The notes beneath the pieces are model-generated. The model did not search any database. It saw nothing but the letters and a program-made list of their open reading frames with translations, and had not been told where the DNA came from. Of a stretch of 64,000 bases of DNA, positions 1 to 8,756 are shown one piece after another. The DNA is from RUG563 sp045589355 (GTDB taxonomy: Bacteria; Bacillota; Clostridia; Christensenellales; Aristaeellaceae). The stretch is taken from NCBI GenBank assembly GCA_045589355.1, contig JAZNOW010000069.1, positions 62,001 through 126,000 of the forward strand, read 5' to 3'. The stretch's first letter is position 1. Each line of letters opens with the position of its first letter. Position numbers and translations under genes: made by a program.

Positions 1-3000
1 GATCGTTTTCCTTGTCATAGCCGTTATTCACAGAACCGCTCGTGTTAGGTTGACTATAAACGTAACCATTCACGCCACTTTCTGTTACTGCTGTTCCTGC
101 ATAGCCGGTATTTGCATTATCCGTGATATCCTCCGCATTGAAGAGCGCCATCAAGGAAACAATGCCTGTATTCACATAACGATTAGGGCTGGTGCCAAAA
201 TGATATTTGCTGCAGGAAGAGCCAAACATTGAAGTATGAATATTCTTTGCATATGTATCAGTAGGCACCTTGGATTCACTGATGAAATTGTACTGTGTCA
301 GTGTTCCATTCAGCACCAGCTTGGCAGATTCCGTTGCATCAGGATGAATAACAATACCCATACCGACCACTTTCCTGCCATCATCAAAGTTTGCTGTCGT
401 AACATTTTCCAGAGTAACAGTACCACTTTCGACAATCAGATTCCCCACTGCACCGCCATACAAGGTGGTGTCCTTTATTGTAACATTGTTGCGAGCCCTC
501 ACCGGTGCCGCACAACCAGAAATGTAACAATTCTGGATAATCATGTCTCCCGTAACATCAATGGCTGTGTTGTAATAATCCTGATTAGTATATGCGCCGT
601 AGGCAGTATACACATCGCCAACAATCACCAGATTATCCAGTGTGGAATTCTTTGTAATGATAACGCCCTTGCCCTGCTTGGAGTTGTACGCAGTAGGCGC
701 ACCATTCAAAGAATAGGTGAAGCCGTTGCCGTACAGCGTACAGTTCCAGTAGTTCACATAACTGGTGGTATTCACATCACACAGCAGCACGAAGTTGCCG
801 CCAGTAGTTGTGCCAGTTGCACTGGTGAGATTTGTAGCATCCACCACTTCCAGATACAGCTCGGTGGGCTTGCAGTAATCGTTATCCGTGATGGTCACCT
901 TCACCACGCCGGTGCCGCTGAACTGGATGGTTCCGTTCGTCCAGGTGGCATTGGGGGTGTAAGTGCCGGAAGCGTTGGTGCCATTTACAGCTTCAATCAT
1001 CACAGACACATTGTCGCCAATCGTCACATCTGCCTTGGTCTGGAACAAGGAATCCAACTTCACAGCATTCTGATTACCCACACGGTACAGGAAATCACCA
1101 GTGAACTTGGTTTCGAACTTTTCTGTAGCTTCTTTATCCTTAATGTTCACGATGATCGTGGTAGGCGTGCAGAAGTAGTAATCCTGAATGATCAGCTGGA
1201 TATTTCCGACACCAGTAAACTTCACAGTACCGTCTTCCCAATTAAATTTTCCTCGAATAAATTCAATGGATACGGGGTTGTTTTCAGTCAAATTGTTAAT
1301 GGACACAGTCAATGCGCCGGGAACAAGTTCAACTCCATTATTAACGAAACAGAAGATATCACCAAGCTTGTATTCCGTATTGTTCGACAATTCTGTGACT
1401 TTGCCTTCGAACTTTTCAACGGATTCTTCCTGATCGCCTTCGGTGATGTCCAGGTTCGTCACAATGCCGCTATACTTTTCCAGCCCAATGCTGTTCACGC
1501 CCCAGCCATAGCCGGTGAACAGCTGATGGAAGGGCAAGTAAATGGCCTTGTTGTTTTCAGCATCGGTATGATCGTGCTTACAGCCGGTGACGGAAGTGCG
1601 TTCATCGGCATCCACAAGGCCGTTGCCATTGGAGTCGGTGAAGTTCAGTTCGGAATGGGGTACACGGCTGAATTTGTAGTCATCCGGGCCGGAGTAGCTG
1701 GGATGGCCGTTCTTTTCAAATTCGCAGTAGTAGTAATCGTTCCAATCGCCATAGTTCACGGTACATCCGGTGGCAGAAATACCGGTCATGTCGGGGATGG
1801 TCTTGCCATCATCATTGGTGGTATTCTCCCGAATGGAACCGATCATCATGCCGGCATAGCGGTAGGCATAGTACTGGTAGTTGCCGCAGACATCGTTGTA
1901 TACGTCCATCTGAGCGGACACATGGCAGTTAACAAAATCAATGCCAGCGTTCTTGGGCTCGCCTGCAGAGGTCTGGCCGCTGGTGGGGTAATACTGGCCC
2001 ACAATGCCGCCGCAGGCCACGTCATAGGAGCCCCACAGGGCAGAGATCTTGTTGGAGTTATCCACGGTGATGTTGGTGAAGGTGGTCTTCAGATTTGCTT
2101 CCTCGGCGTACCAGCCCACGCAGCCCACGATGCCGCCGTTGCCGATGTTGTAAACACGGGGGTTGCAGTTGGTGACGGCGATGTTTTCGAAGGTGGCGCC
2201 GTCCGCATAAGCGGCGATGACACCGGTGGTGGTGTACTCACCATCGGAGGAGAAATTGCTCACGGTAAGGTTCTTGACGGTGCCGCCGTACACCTTGCCA
2301 AACAGCCCCATGCCGTCCCGATAATACTGCAGCGTGGCGTCATAATAGTTATTGTCGCCCTTCATTTCCCATGTGTTCTGATAGAAACTGGAAATGGTGT
2401 GGCCGTTGCCGTCGAAGGTGCCTTCGAAGGTATAGAAGCCAGTGGTGACGGCAACACCGGTCTTTTCATACTTACTATCGCTACTGTTATAGCCGATGGG
2501 ATAGAAGATGATGTTGGATTTGTTTTCGCTTTCCTTATCCCCCAGATTGATATCGGCAATCAGCTTGACGGTTTTGCCAGCGAAGGAATCCTGTGCAATC
2601 ACGGTTCCGTTCTTATCCTTCGCCATCCCACCCACAATAGCACCAAAGGCGGCCAGCTGGTCCGCGTTGGCGATGGTATATTCAGCAACAGTTTCTCCAT
2701 CAAGAGGCATCACTGCATTGGTATACCAAGTATAATCAAATTCGCCGTTCCAGGCATTTTCCTCGTTGGACACAATCGCCACTTCGCTGAAGGTGGCTAT
2801 GGCAAGGCCCATATCACCGGTGGCGGGGTTGTAGGTGAAGGAGTTATGGGCGGATTCGGCGGTGATTTCTTCCACACGGGTCATGGGTACGGAAAGGCCG
2901 TTTTCCACATGGTAGAGGGCGTAATTGCCGATGTTCAGGCCCTTTTGCATGGCCTCGGGCAAAGCGAAGCGGACGGGTACGGTGTTATCATCGGCCAGGC

Positions 3001-3925
3001 CTTCCACCTTCACTTCCCAGGCGGTGACCACTTCGTTGGCCTTAAGGGAAAGGTTGGCGTCGGACTTGGCTTTGGGATAAACGATGAGGATCAGCTGACG
3101 GGCGCCGGCTTCCATTTTAGCGCCCTTGGGCACAACGGCCTTGACGCCGGTATCGCTTTCGAACACAATGTCATAAGGCACGCAGCCGTTTTGATCGGGC
3201 GTGACGGCGATGGTTTTGCTGGTGGCGTATTCCACATCGGGCAAGGTTGCATCGGAGGCGAAGAGGTTGCCGAAGGCATCGTTTTCCCAGGTGTACTGGG
3301 TGGCGACCAGCTGCAGTTTAAAGCCATCGCCGGCATTGGCGCCCATGTATTCGTTACCGGCGGTTTCCTGCATGTGCAGCACAATGCAGGCCGTCACTTC
3401 GCCGGTATGGGCGGTGGTGTTTTCGGGCAGGGTGCCGCTGCCGTTGACAGGCAGAAGCAGGCCGTATCCGGCGCCGTGGGCGTTGGTGAGCAATTCCGTC
3501 ATGGTGCCCGCCTTGGTGAGCTGGGTTTTGAAGTTGGCCCGGGTAATGCTGCCGGGGTTTTCCACCACGCCGAAGTAAACGTCGATCACGTCCATCAGGT
3601 TCACGCCGTCTTCCGGCACCAGCGTGGGCACCACGTTCAGTTCATACTGAAAGGCCATGTCCCCGGTGTTCTGTACCTTCACATAGCGCATGGCGGCATA
3701 ATTGGGCTCCCATGCGGTATGGGCAAAGAGGGTGGTGTTTTCCGCATTCTTCCATGCACCGTTTTCATCCAGGTACATAAAAGCCACTTCCAAATCTCCG
3801 GAAGTGATCATGTTTTCATCGGTTGGCATTTCGTCGGTATAGTAGGCATAGGTGGAGCCTACAATGATGGTGGCACATAAAACCGCCACCAACGCAATCA
3901 GCCACAGCGAACGATGTTTACGCAT
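1..3925 (-). CDS. Large SipW-type surface protein with GLUG-like, Ig-like and beta-helix regions (partial, C-terminus outside window)
   Basis: The reading frame is open from the ATG at 3925 to the window edge, giving 1308 residues without a stop. Residues 1-32 form a signal peptide ending in GSTYAYYTDE, the pattern of SipW-dependent signals in TasA/CalY-like proteins. The next 200 residues resemble a TasA/camelysin-type beta domain. Around residues 495-550 there is a GLUG-like stretch (FDGNGHTISSF, then GLFGKVYGG). Near residue 765, DSNGNGLVDADE looks like a calcium-binding EF-hand or dockerin loop. Residues 825-1030 contain two tandem Ig-like modules, each ending in a V(K/Q)F(T/S)G.G-type strand and a C(T/K)PT motif. 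The rest is rich in N, T and G and looks like a right-handed beta-helix. A GAGGAGG ribosome site lies 11 bases before the start. A role in adhesion or matrix is inferred; no SipW peptidase is in the window. Confidence 0.85.
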   Translation of the reverse strand, partial: MRKHRSLWLIALVAVLCATIIVGSTYAYYTDEMPTDENMITSGDLEVAFMYLDENGAWKNAENTTLFAHTAWEPNYAAMRYVKVQNTGDMAFQYELNVVPTLVPEDGVNLMDVIDVYFGVVENPGSITRANFKTQLTKAGTMTELLTNAHGAGYGLLLPVNGSGTLPENTTAHTGEVTACIVLHMQETAGNEYMGANAGDGFKLQLVATQYTWENDAFGNLFASDATLPDVEYATSKTIAVTPDQNGCVPYDIVFESDTGVKAVVPKGAKMEAGARQLILIVYPKAKSDANLSLKANEVVTAWEVKVEGLADDNTVPVRFALPEAMQKGLNIGNYALYHVENGLSVPMTRVEEITAESAHNSFTYNPATGDMGLAIATFSEVAIVSNEENAWNGEFDYTWYTNAVMPLDGETVAEYTIANADQLAAFGAIVGGMAKDKNGTVIAQDSFAGKTVKLIADINLGDKESENKSNIIFYPIGYNSSDSKYEKTGVAVTTGFYTFEGTFDGNGHTISSFYQNTWEMKGDNNYYDATLQYYRDGMGLFGKVYGGTVKNLTVSNFSSDGEYTTTGVIAAYADGATFENIAVTNCNPRVYNIGNGGIVGCVGWYAEEANLKTTFTNITVDNSNKISALWGSYDVACGGIVGQYYPTSGQTSAGEPKNAGIDFVNCHVSAQMDVYNDVCGNYQYYAYRYAGMMIGSIRENTTNDDGKTIPDMTGISATGCTVNYGDWNDYYYCEFEKNGHPSYSGPDDYKFSRVPHSELNFTDSNGNGLVDADERTSVTGCKHDHTDAENNKAIYLPFHQLFTGYGWGVNSIGLEKYSGIVTNLDITEGDQEESVEKFEGKVTELSNNTEYKLGDIFCFVNNGVELVPGALTVSINNLTENNPVSIEFIRGKFNWEDGTVKFTGVGNIQLIIQDYYFCTPTTIIVNIKDKEATEKFETKFTGDFLYRVGNQNAVKLDSLFQTKADVTIGDNVSVMIEAVNGTNASGTYTPNATWTNGTIQFSGTGVVKVTITDNDYCKPTELYLEVVDATNLTSATGTTTGGNFVLLCDVNTTSYVNYWNCTLYGNGFTYSLNGAPTAYNSKQGKGVIITKNSTLDNLVIVGDVYTAYGAYTNQDYYNTAIDVTGDMIIQNCYISGCAAPVRARNNVTIKDTTLYGGAVGNLIVESGTVTLENVTTANFDDGRKVVGMGIVIHPDATESAKLVLNGTLTQYNFISESKVPTDTYAKNIHTSMFGSSCSKYHFGTSPNRYVNTGIVSLMALFNAEDITDNANTGYAGTAVTESGVNGYVYSQPNTSGSVNNGYDKEND

Positions 3926-4011
3926 ACGGAAAAACGCCTCCTCTATCCAGATGCACATGAAAATATGCGCCTCAAAAAAAGCACACAGAATTACAAAATT
4001 ATCCACTGTTA

Positions 4012-4040
4012 AGAGTACCATATTTCCCCAGCAAAATCAA
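4012..4040 (-). promoter_or_regulatory. Possible promoter of the SipW-type surface protein
   Basis: On the minus strand TTGATT and TACTCT are separated by 17 bases, about 85 bases before the ATG. The boxes match the consensus only moderately. Confidence 0.3.
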
Positions 4041-4122
4041 TCGGATAAGCCGCTGAATATATGTCAATTTTCCAACATTTTTGATACTTCTTTCTTATAA
4101 TATGTCAAGGTCATGTCCTTGC

Positions 4123-4151
4123 TTGTTTTTTTCAGGCACATATAGTATAAT
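4123..4151 (+). promoter_or_regulatory. Promoter of the M50 protease-scpAB run
   Basis: TTGTTT (4123-4128) and TATAAT (4146-4151) are 17 bases apart, about 34 bases before the TTG start of the protease. This is the only convincing promoter before the scpA and scpB genes. Confidence 0.6.
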
Positions 4152-4184
4152 AAAATGGCGAATGAATGAAAGGAAGCGGACAAA

Positions 4185-5039
4185 TTGGGTATACTTTCCG
4201 ACCTGATAAACGGCGACAGAAGCGCCATTATTTCCCTGCTTTATCAGCTGCCTGCCGTGCTGATTGCGCTGACGCTGCACGAGATGGCCCATGGCTATGT
4301 GGCCTGGCGCTGCGGCGACCCTACCGCCAGGATGATGGGCAGGCTGTCCTTCAACCCCCTCCATCATCTGGATCCCATCGGCACCCTCTGCATGTTCCTG
4401 TTCGGCATCGGCTGGGCAAAGCCCGTTCCGGTGAATCCCCGCAATTACAAGAACTTCAAAAGGGACGATATTCTGGTATCCTTTGCCGGCATTGCGGTGA
4501 ACCTGTGCCTGTTTTTGCTGGGCAGTTTGCTGATGGTGATCGTGCAGCAGTTTATTTTCAAGCCGGAGTTTTATCAGGATTTTTACGGTGCGCTGTATCT
4601 GCCGGGCTCCACCCATCTGTGGGATGCGTTTCCCGCTTTATCCCAGCTGGATTTGCTTTCCATGAAGGGCACGACGGTGGGGTTCACCATGTCCGACGGG
4701 GCGCTCACGCTGCTTGCGGAAAACGGCATGACCCATTATGTGCAGGCACCTTTTCTGATGTATGTGCAGCGGTTTCTGATGCATTTTTCCCTGGTGAATC
4801 TCAGCCTTGCGCTGTTTAACCTGCTGCCCATCCCCCCGCTGGACGGCTATCACCTGTTCAACGATATCCTCTTCCGCGGCAAGCTGCACATTCCCGCCAA
4901 GGTGGTACAGGGCATTACGATGGTGTTTATGCTGGTGCTGGCCTTTACGGATATCATCAGCGGGCTGCTGTCCACGGCGATGTATTTTCTGCAGGACAAA
5001 GTGATGAGACTTTTACTTTTGATTTTCGGAGGGCTGTAA
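4185..5039 (+). CDS. Site-2 protease family membrane metalloprotease (peptidase M50)
   Basis: This 284-residue multipass membrane protein has the zinc motif HEMAH at residues 32-36 inside a hydrophobic segment. The second M50 signature, NLLPIPPLDGY, lies near residue 215, where the Asp supplies the third zinc ligand. It matches the short bacterial site-2 protease branch without a PDZ domain. Such enzymes cut membrane-embedded substrates, but the substrate here cannot be deduced. The chosen start is TTG at 4185, because AAAGGAAG lies about ten bases upstream and no in-frame ATG precedes the first membrane helix. Its stop codon is followed immediately by the scpA start, a common arrangement in Clostridia, so it is probably co-transcribed with scpA and scpB. 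Confidence 0.9.
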   Translation: MGILSDLINGDRSAIISLLYQLPAVLIALTLHEMAHGYVAWRCGDPTARMMGRLSFNPLHHLDPIGTLCMFLFGIGWAKPVPVNPRNYKNFKRDDILVSFAGIAVNLCLFLLGSLLMVIVQQFIFKPEFYQDFYGALYLPGSTHLWDAFPALSQLDLLSMKGTTVGFTMSDGALTLLAENGMTHYVQAPFLMYVQRFLMHFSLVNLSLALFNLLPIPPLDGYHLFNDILFRGKLHIPAKVVQGITMVFMLVLAFTDIISGLLSTAMYFLQDKVMRLLLLIFGGL

Positions 5040-5804
5040 ATGGCCATTACACTCAGGCTGGACCAATTCGAAGGGCCGCTGGATATGCTGCTTTTCCTTA
5101 TTGGCAAGGCAAAAATCGATATCAAGGATATTTTCGTATCCCAGGTAACGGACCAGTACATCCAGTCCGTGCAGGATGCACAGGACCTGGATATGGACGA
5201 TGCCAGCGCTTTCATTGCCATGGCGGCCACGCTGCTGGAGATCAAAAGCCGTTCCCTGCTTCCCAAACCCAAGGATGAAACGGAAGAAGAAGACCCGGAA
5301 GCTGCCCTGATCCGCCAGTTGGAGGAATACCAGCGTTTCAAGCAGATCTCCCAGGACATGCAGGGCTTTGAAAAGGCAGCGGCACTGATGTACCAGAAAC
5401 TGCCGGAGGAATACCCCCTTCCGCCCCCCACCCTGGAATTGACCGGCCTCACCATGGACGGCCTGCTGGCCGCCTTTGCCCGGGTGATGGCCCGGGTGGA
5501 AGAAGAAGAGGAAGAAGAAACAGTGCAGAAAGCCCGGCGCATCATCCGGGATGAATACACCGTGCCCCGGTGCACCGCCCATATCCTCAAGCACCTGAAA
5601 AAAGGCCCTGTTCGCTTTGATAAGCTTTTCAGCGAGCATCCCTCAAGGGACGAAGTGGTCACCCTGTTCCTGGCCGTGCTGGAGCTTTTGCGCCTTGGCC
5701 GCACCCATGTGATACAGGACGGCATTTTCGGCGATATCATGCTGGAACCCCGGCAGCCGGAAACCCCCACAGAAGGAGAGATGAACATTGATGGATACCA
5801 ATGA
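5040..5804 (+). CDS. scpA: Segregation and condensation protein A
   Basis: ScpA is the kleisin that bridges SMC heads and, with ScpB, forms the condensin that compacts and separates the chromosome. The 254-residue protein opens with LDQFEGPLDMLLFLI, the typical ScpA N-terminus. It has the acidic middle linker (EEEEEEETVQKAR near residue 155) and a C-terminal winged-helix segment. It starts directly after the protease stop codon and overlaps the start of scpB, which suggests translational coupling. No smc gene lies in the window. Length and layout are normal for the family. Confidence 0.95.
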   Translation: MAITLRLDQFEGPLDMLLFLIGKAKIDIKDIFVSQVTDQYIQSVQDAQDLDMDDASAFIAMAATLLEIKSRSLLPKPKDETEEEDPEAALIRQLEEYQRFKQISQDMQGFEKAAALMYQKLPEEYPLPPPTLELTGLTMDGLLAAFARVMARVEEEEEEETVQKARRIIRDEYTVPRCTAHILKHLKKGPVRFDKLFSEHPSRDEVVTLFLAVLELLRLGRTHVIQDGIFGDIMLEPRQPETPTEGEMNIDGYQ

Positions 5805-6339
5805 ACTGGCCCACGTGATTGAAGCCATCTTGTTTGTGGCCGGCGAACCCGTGGAAGTGCATGAACTGCAGCGTGCCCTGGAAATTACGGAAGACGAAAC
5901 CTGGCAGGCCATTGATGCTTTGGACAGCGATTACAGCTACCACCGCCGGGGCATTTGCCTGAAGCGCTTCGGCAATCACATCCAGCTTTCCACCCGGGCA
6001 GATTATGCTTCCTACGTGGAAAGGCTTTTGCAGCCCATCCAGAAGCAAAGCCTGTCCCAGTCCGCCATGGAAACCCTGGCCGTCATTGCCTACCGCCAGC
6101 CTGTCACCAAGCTGGAAATTGAAGCCATCCGCGGCGTGAAATGCGATTATTCCGTGCAGTCGCTGGTGAACAAAAACCTCATCGAAGTCGTGGGCCGAAA
6201 GGAAGCCCTGGGCCGGCCCATGCTGTACGGCACCACCGATTTTTTCCTCTCCCATTTCGGCCTTTCTTCGTTGAACGACCTGCCTGCACCGCCGGACTCC
6301 GCCCCCGTGCAGGAAGAAGCCGAACCCCTTGTTCCTTAA
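5791..6339 (+). CDS. scpB: Segregation and condensation protein B
   Basis: ScpB is the winged-helix dimer that binds the ScpA kleisin in the SMC-ScpAB condensin. The protein of about 182 residues has the expected IEAILFVAGEPV opening and a second winged-helix region containing AYRQPVTKLEIEAIRGV. The ATG at 5791 is preceded in frame by a TTG at 5788; both lie within reach of AAGGAGAG at 5773-5780, so the exact first residue is uncertain by one. The gene overlaps the end of scpA by 14 bases in another frame. The C-terminal tail is rich in proline and glutamate. Confidence 0.94.
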   Translation: MDTNELAHVIEAILFVAGEPVEVHELQRALEITEDETWQAIDALDSDYSYHRRGICLKRFGNHIQLSTRADYASYVERLLQPIQKQSLSQSAMETLAVIAYRQPVTKLEIEAIRGVKCDYSVQSLVNKNLIEVVGRKEALGRPMLYGTTDFFLSHFGLSSLNDLPAPPDSAPVQEEAEPLVP

Positions 6340-6358
6340 AACGAAAGGAGCGCTCTGC

Positions 6359-7525
6359 ATGAAAAAGGTAACCCTCATCGTGCTGGACAGCGCAGGCGTC
6401 GGCGCCTTGCCGGATGCCGCATCCTTCGGGGATGAAGGCGCCAGCACCATCGGCCACATTGCCGAACAGATGCCGCTGCAGGTGCCCAACATGCTGAAGA
6501 TGGGTCTGGGTCATTTGCCCGGCCTGCCGCTGAAAAAGGACGAAGAAGCCTGCGGCGTTTTCGGCCGGGCCATGGAAAAATCCATGGGCAAGGATACCAC
6601 CACCGGCCACTGGGAAATGAGCGGCATCATTCTGCCCCGCCCCTTCCCCGTTTACCCCAACGGCTTCCCGGAGGACGTGATCGCCGCTTTCGAACAGGCC
6701 ATCGGCACCAAAACCCTTGGCAACAAGCCTGCCAGCGGCACCGCCATTCTGGACGAACTGGGCGAAGAGCATTTGCGTACCGGCTACCCCATCGTCTATA
6801 CTTCCGCCGACAGCGTGTTCCAGATCGCTGCCCACGAAACGCTGTATCCCCCGGAAAAGCTGTATGAAATCTGCCGTATTGCCAGGGCACAGTTGCAGGG
6901 CGAACACGGCGTGGGCCGGGTGATCGCCCGTCCCTTCATCGGCGAAAAGGCCGGCGCTTTCACCCGCACCGGCAACCGCCGGGATTTTTCCCTGGAGCCC
7001 ATCGCCCCCACCATGCTGGACGTGCTGAAGGATCAGGGATACGATACGCTGGCCGTGGGCAAGATTGAAGATATTTTTGCCATGCGAGGCATTACCGCCA
7101 GCAACCACGCTGCCGGCAATCCTGCCTGCATCGATGCTGCGCTTGAATACCTGAAAACGGATTTCAACGGCCTGCTGTTTGTCAACCTGGTGGACTTTGA
7201 TTCCCTCTTTGGCCACCGCCGGGACGTGCAGGGCTACGGAAAGGCACTGGAATATTTCGACCGGCGTATTCCGGAATTCACCGCCTTGATGGATGATGAC
7301 GATCTTCTCATCATCACCGCCGATCACGGCTGCGACCCTGCCCATCCAGGTACCGACCATACCCGGGAATACATTCCCATCCTCTGCTGGAAAAAGGGCA
7401 TGAAGGGTCTTCATTCCATCGGCACCCGGGAAACCTTTGCCGATATCGCGCAGACGATTTGTGATTATCTGGGGGCAAAGGCCTCCTTCCCTGCTGCATC
7501 CTTTGCGAAAAAACTGGAGGGCTGA
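6359..7525 (+). CDS. deoB: Phosphopentomutase
   Basis: DeoB interconverts ribose 1-phosphate or deoxyribose 1-phosphate with the 5-phosphates, linking nucleoside breakdown to the pentose phosphate pathway. The 388-residue protein belongs to the alkaline phosphatase superfamily. It shows the N-terminal metal motif VLDSAGVGALPDA, the phosphorylated-threonine region GKDTTTGHWE near residue 80, and the C-terminal metal motif ADHGCDPAHPG near residue 320. The start at 6359 has AAAGGAG about eight bases upstream. Three bases separate it from the purine nucleoside phosphorylase gene, whose product is its substrate, so the two form a nucleoside salvage unit. Confidence 0.96.
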   Translation: MKKVTLIVLDSAGVGALPDAASFGDEGASTIGHIAEQMPLQVPNMLKMGLGHLPGLPLKKDEEACGVFGRAMEKSMGKDTTTGHWEMSGIILPRPFPVYPNGFPEDVIAAFEQAIGTKTLGNKPASGTAILDELGEEHLRTGYPIVYTSADSVFQIAAHETLYPPEKLYEICRIARAQLQGEHGVGRVIARPFIGEKAGAFTRTGNRRDFSLEPIAPTMLDVLKDQGYDTLAVGKIEDIFAMRGITASNHAAGNPACIDAALEYLKTDFNGLLFVNLVDFDSLFGHRRDVQGYGKALEYFDRRIPEFTALMDDDDLLIITADHGCDPAHPGTDHTREYIPILCWKKGMKGLHSIGTRETFADIAQTICDYLGAKASFPAASFAKKLEG

Positions 7526-7528
7526 CAG

Positions 7529-8344
7529 ATGGACGATATGGAACGCATCAATCTGGCTGCAAAAGCCATTGAAGAAAAAATCGGCACGGCGGAGATTGCC
7601 GTCATTCTGGGCAGCGGCCTGGGTGATTTCGGCACCACCCTCTCCGATACCCGCTCCATCCCCTACTCCGAAATTCCCGGCTTTCCCTCCGTTTCCGTGC
7701 AGGGCCATGCCGGCGTGCTTTCCACCGGCATCAAGGGTGGCAAGCGCATCCTGGTGATGAGCGGCCGCTTCCATGCCTATGAAGGCCACCCTATGGAAGA
7801 TGTCACCCTGCCCGTCCGGGTGATGGCAAAGCTGGGGGTGAAAAAGCTGATCGTCACCAACGCCGCCGGCGCCGTGAACACCACCTTCTACCCCGGCGAC
7901 CTGATGCTCATCACCGATTTTCTGAACCTTTCCGGCATGAATCCCCTCATCGGCAAAAACCTCAGCGAATTTGGCTCCCGCTTCCCCGATATGAGCAATG
8001 CCTTCGACAAGGATCTGCGGAAGCTGGCCCTTGATTGCGCGCAGGAGATGGGCCTCAAACTCCAGCAGGGCGTGTACACCTGGATGAGCGGCCCCTGCTA
8101 CGAAACCCCGGCGGAAATCCGCATGGTGCGCACCCTGGGCGGCGATGCCGTGGGCATGAGTACCGTGCCCGAAACCATCGTTGCCAACCATTCCGGCATC
8201 AAAGTGCTGGGCATTTCCTGCCTTACCAATATGGCCGCCGGCGTTTTGGACCAGCCCATCAACCATCAGGAAGTGATGGAAATGGGCCTGAAGGCCCGGG
8301 ATAGCTTTGCCGCCCTCGTTACCGCTGTGATCGAAAAAATGTAA
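7529..8344 (+). CDS. punA: Purine nucleoside phosphorylase (inosine/guanosine type)
   Basis: This enzyme splits inosine and guanosine with phosphate to give the free base and (deoxy)ribose 1-phosphate, which DeoB then uses. The 271-residue protein belongs to the trimeric PNP class. Visible motifs are the phosphate loop VILGSGLGDFG, the VTNAAGAVN strand, the substrate-site stretch YTWMSGPCYETPAE and VGMSTVPET. The ATG lies three bases after the deoB stop, with CTGGAGGG as ribosome site inside the end of deoB. The deoB-punA order points to salvage or catabolism of purine nucleosides. A non-nucleoside substrate such as methylthioadenosine is less likely because of the motif set. Confidence 0.94.
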   Translation: MDDMERINLAAKAIEEKIGTAEIAVILGSGLGDFGTTLSDTRSIPYSEIPGFPSVSVQGHAGVLSTGIKGGKRILVMSGRFHAYEGHPMEDVTLPVRVMAKLGVKKLIVTNAAGAVNTTFYPGDLMLITDFLNLSGMNPLIGKNLSEFGSRFPDMSNAFDKDLRKLALDCAQEMGLKLQQGVYTWMSGPCYETPAEIRMVRTLGGDAVGMSTVPETIVANHSGIKVLGISCLTNMAAGVLDQPINHQEVMEMGLKARDSFAALVTAVIEKM

Positions 8345-8356
8345 AGGAGAACGGCT

Positions 8357-8755
8357 GTGGATAACGAAATGATGGACGACCTGCAAGCCATGCTGGAAGA
8401 CGCCCTGGAAGATATGCGGGAAGAAATGGAAGACAAGCTGCAGGAGTTGATCAGTGATTCCATCAGCGAATTTTTCGCCGAAGGCATGGAAGATGTGCTG
8501 CACAGCCATCCGTTTGTTCTCAAGGACGGCACGGTCATCCAGCCCCGGCAGAAAACCAAAGTGCTCAGCCCGGATAAAACCCGGCTGTATCCCTGCTACG
8601 GCGGCCTTCGCATTGACGGCACTACCTTGCAGGTGCAAACCCGCATCAGCAGCTGGAGCAACCTGTGTGCCTATAAAACCAAGGAGGAAGCCGTGGAAGC
8701 CCTTCTGAAAGTGAAGGATGCCATGGAGCAAGGGATTTCCATCATCGAGCTGTAA
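8357..8755 (+). CDS. Small acidic protein of unknown function
   Basis: I do not recognise this 132-residue protein. The first 55 residues are strongly acidic and alpha-helical (MMDDLQAMLEDALEDMREEM) and may form a coiled coil. The second half is more globular and beta-like, with KTKVLSPDKTRLYPCYGG and DGTTLQVQTRISSWSNL. There is no signal peptide or membrane segment. The GTG start at 8357 is supported by AAAGGAGA seven bases upstream. It lies 12 bases after punA and is probably the last gene of that transcript. Element copy 1 follows directly. Confidence 0.75.
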   Translation: MDNEMMDDLQAMLEDALEDMREEMEDKLQELISDSISEFFAEGMEDVLHSHPFVLKDGTVIQPRQKTKVLSPDKTRLYPCYGGLRIDGTTLQVQTRISSWSNLCAYKTKEEAVEALLKVKDAMEQGISIIEL

Positions 8756-8756
8756 G

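Noticed and set aside
236..3880. Plus-strand open frame of 1214 codons
   Set aside because: It is the mirror frame of the SipW-type surface protein. The minus strand has a proper signal peptide, ribosome site and domains, while the plus frame has an unnatural His/Gly/Ile composition.
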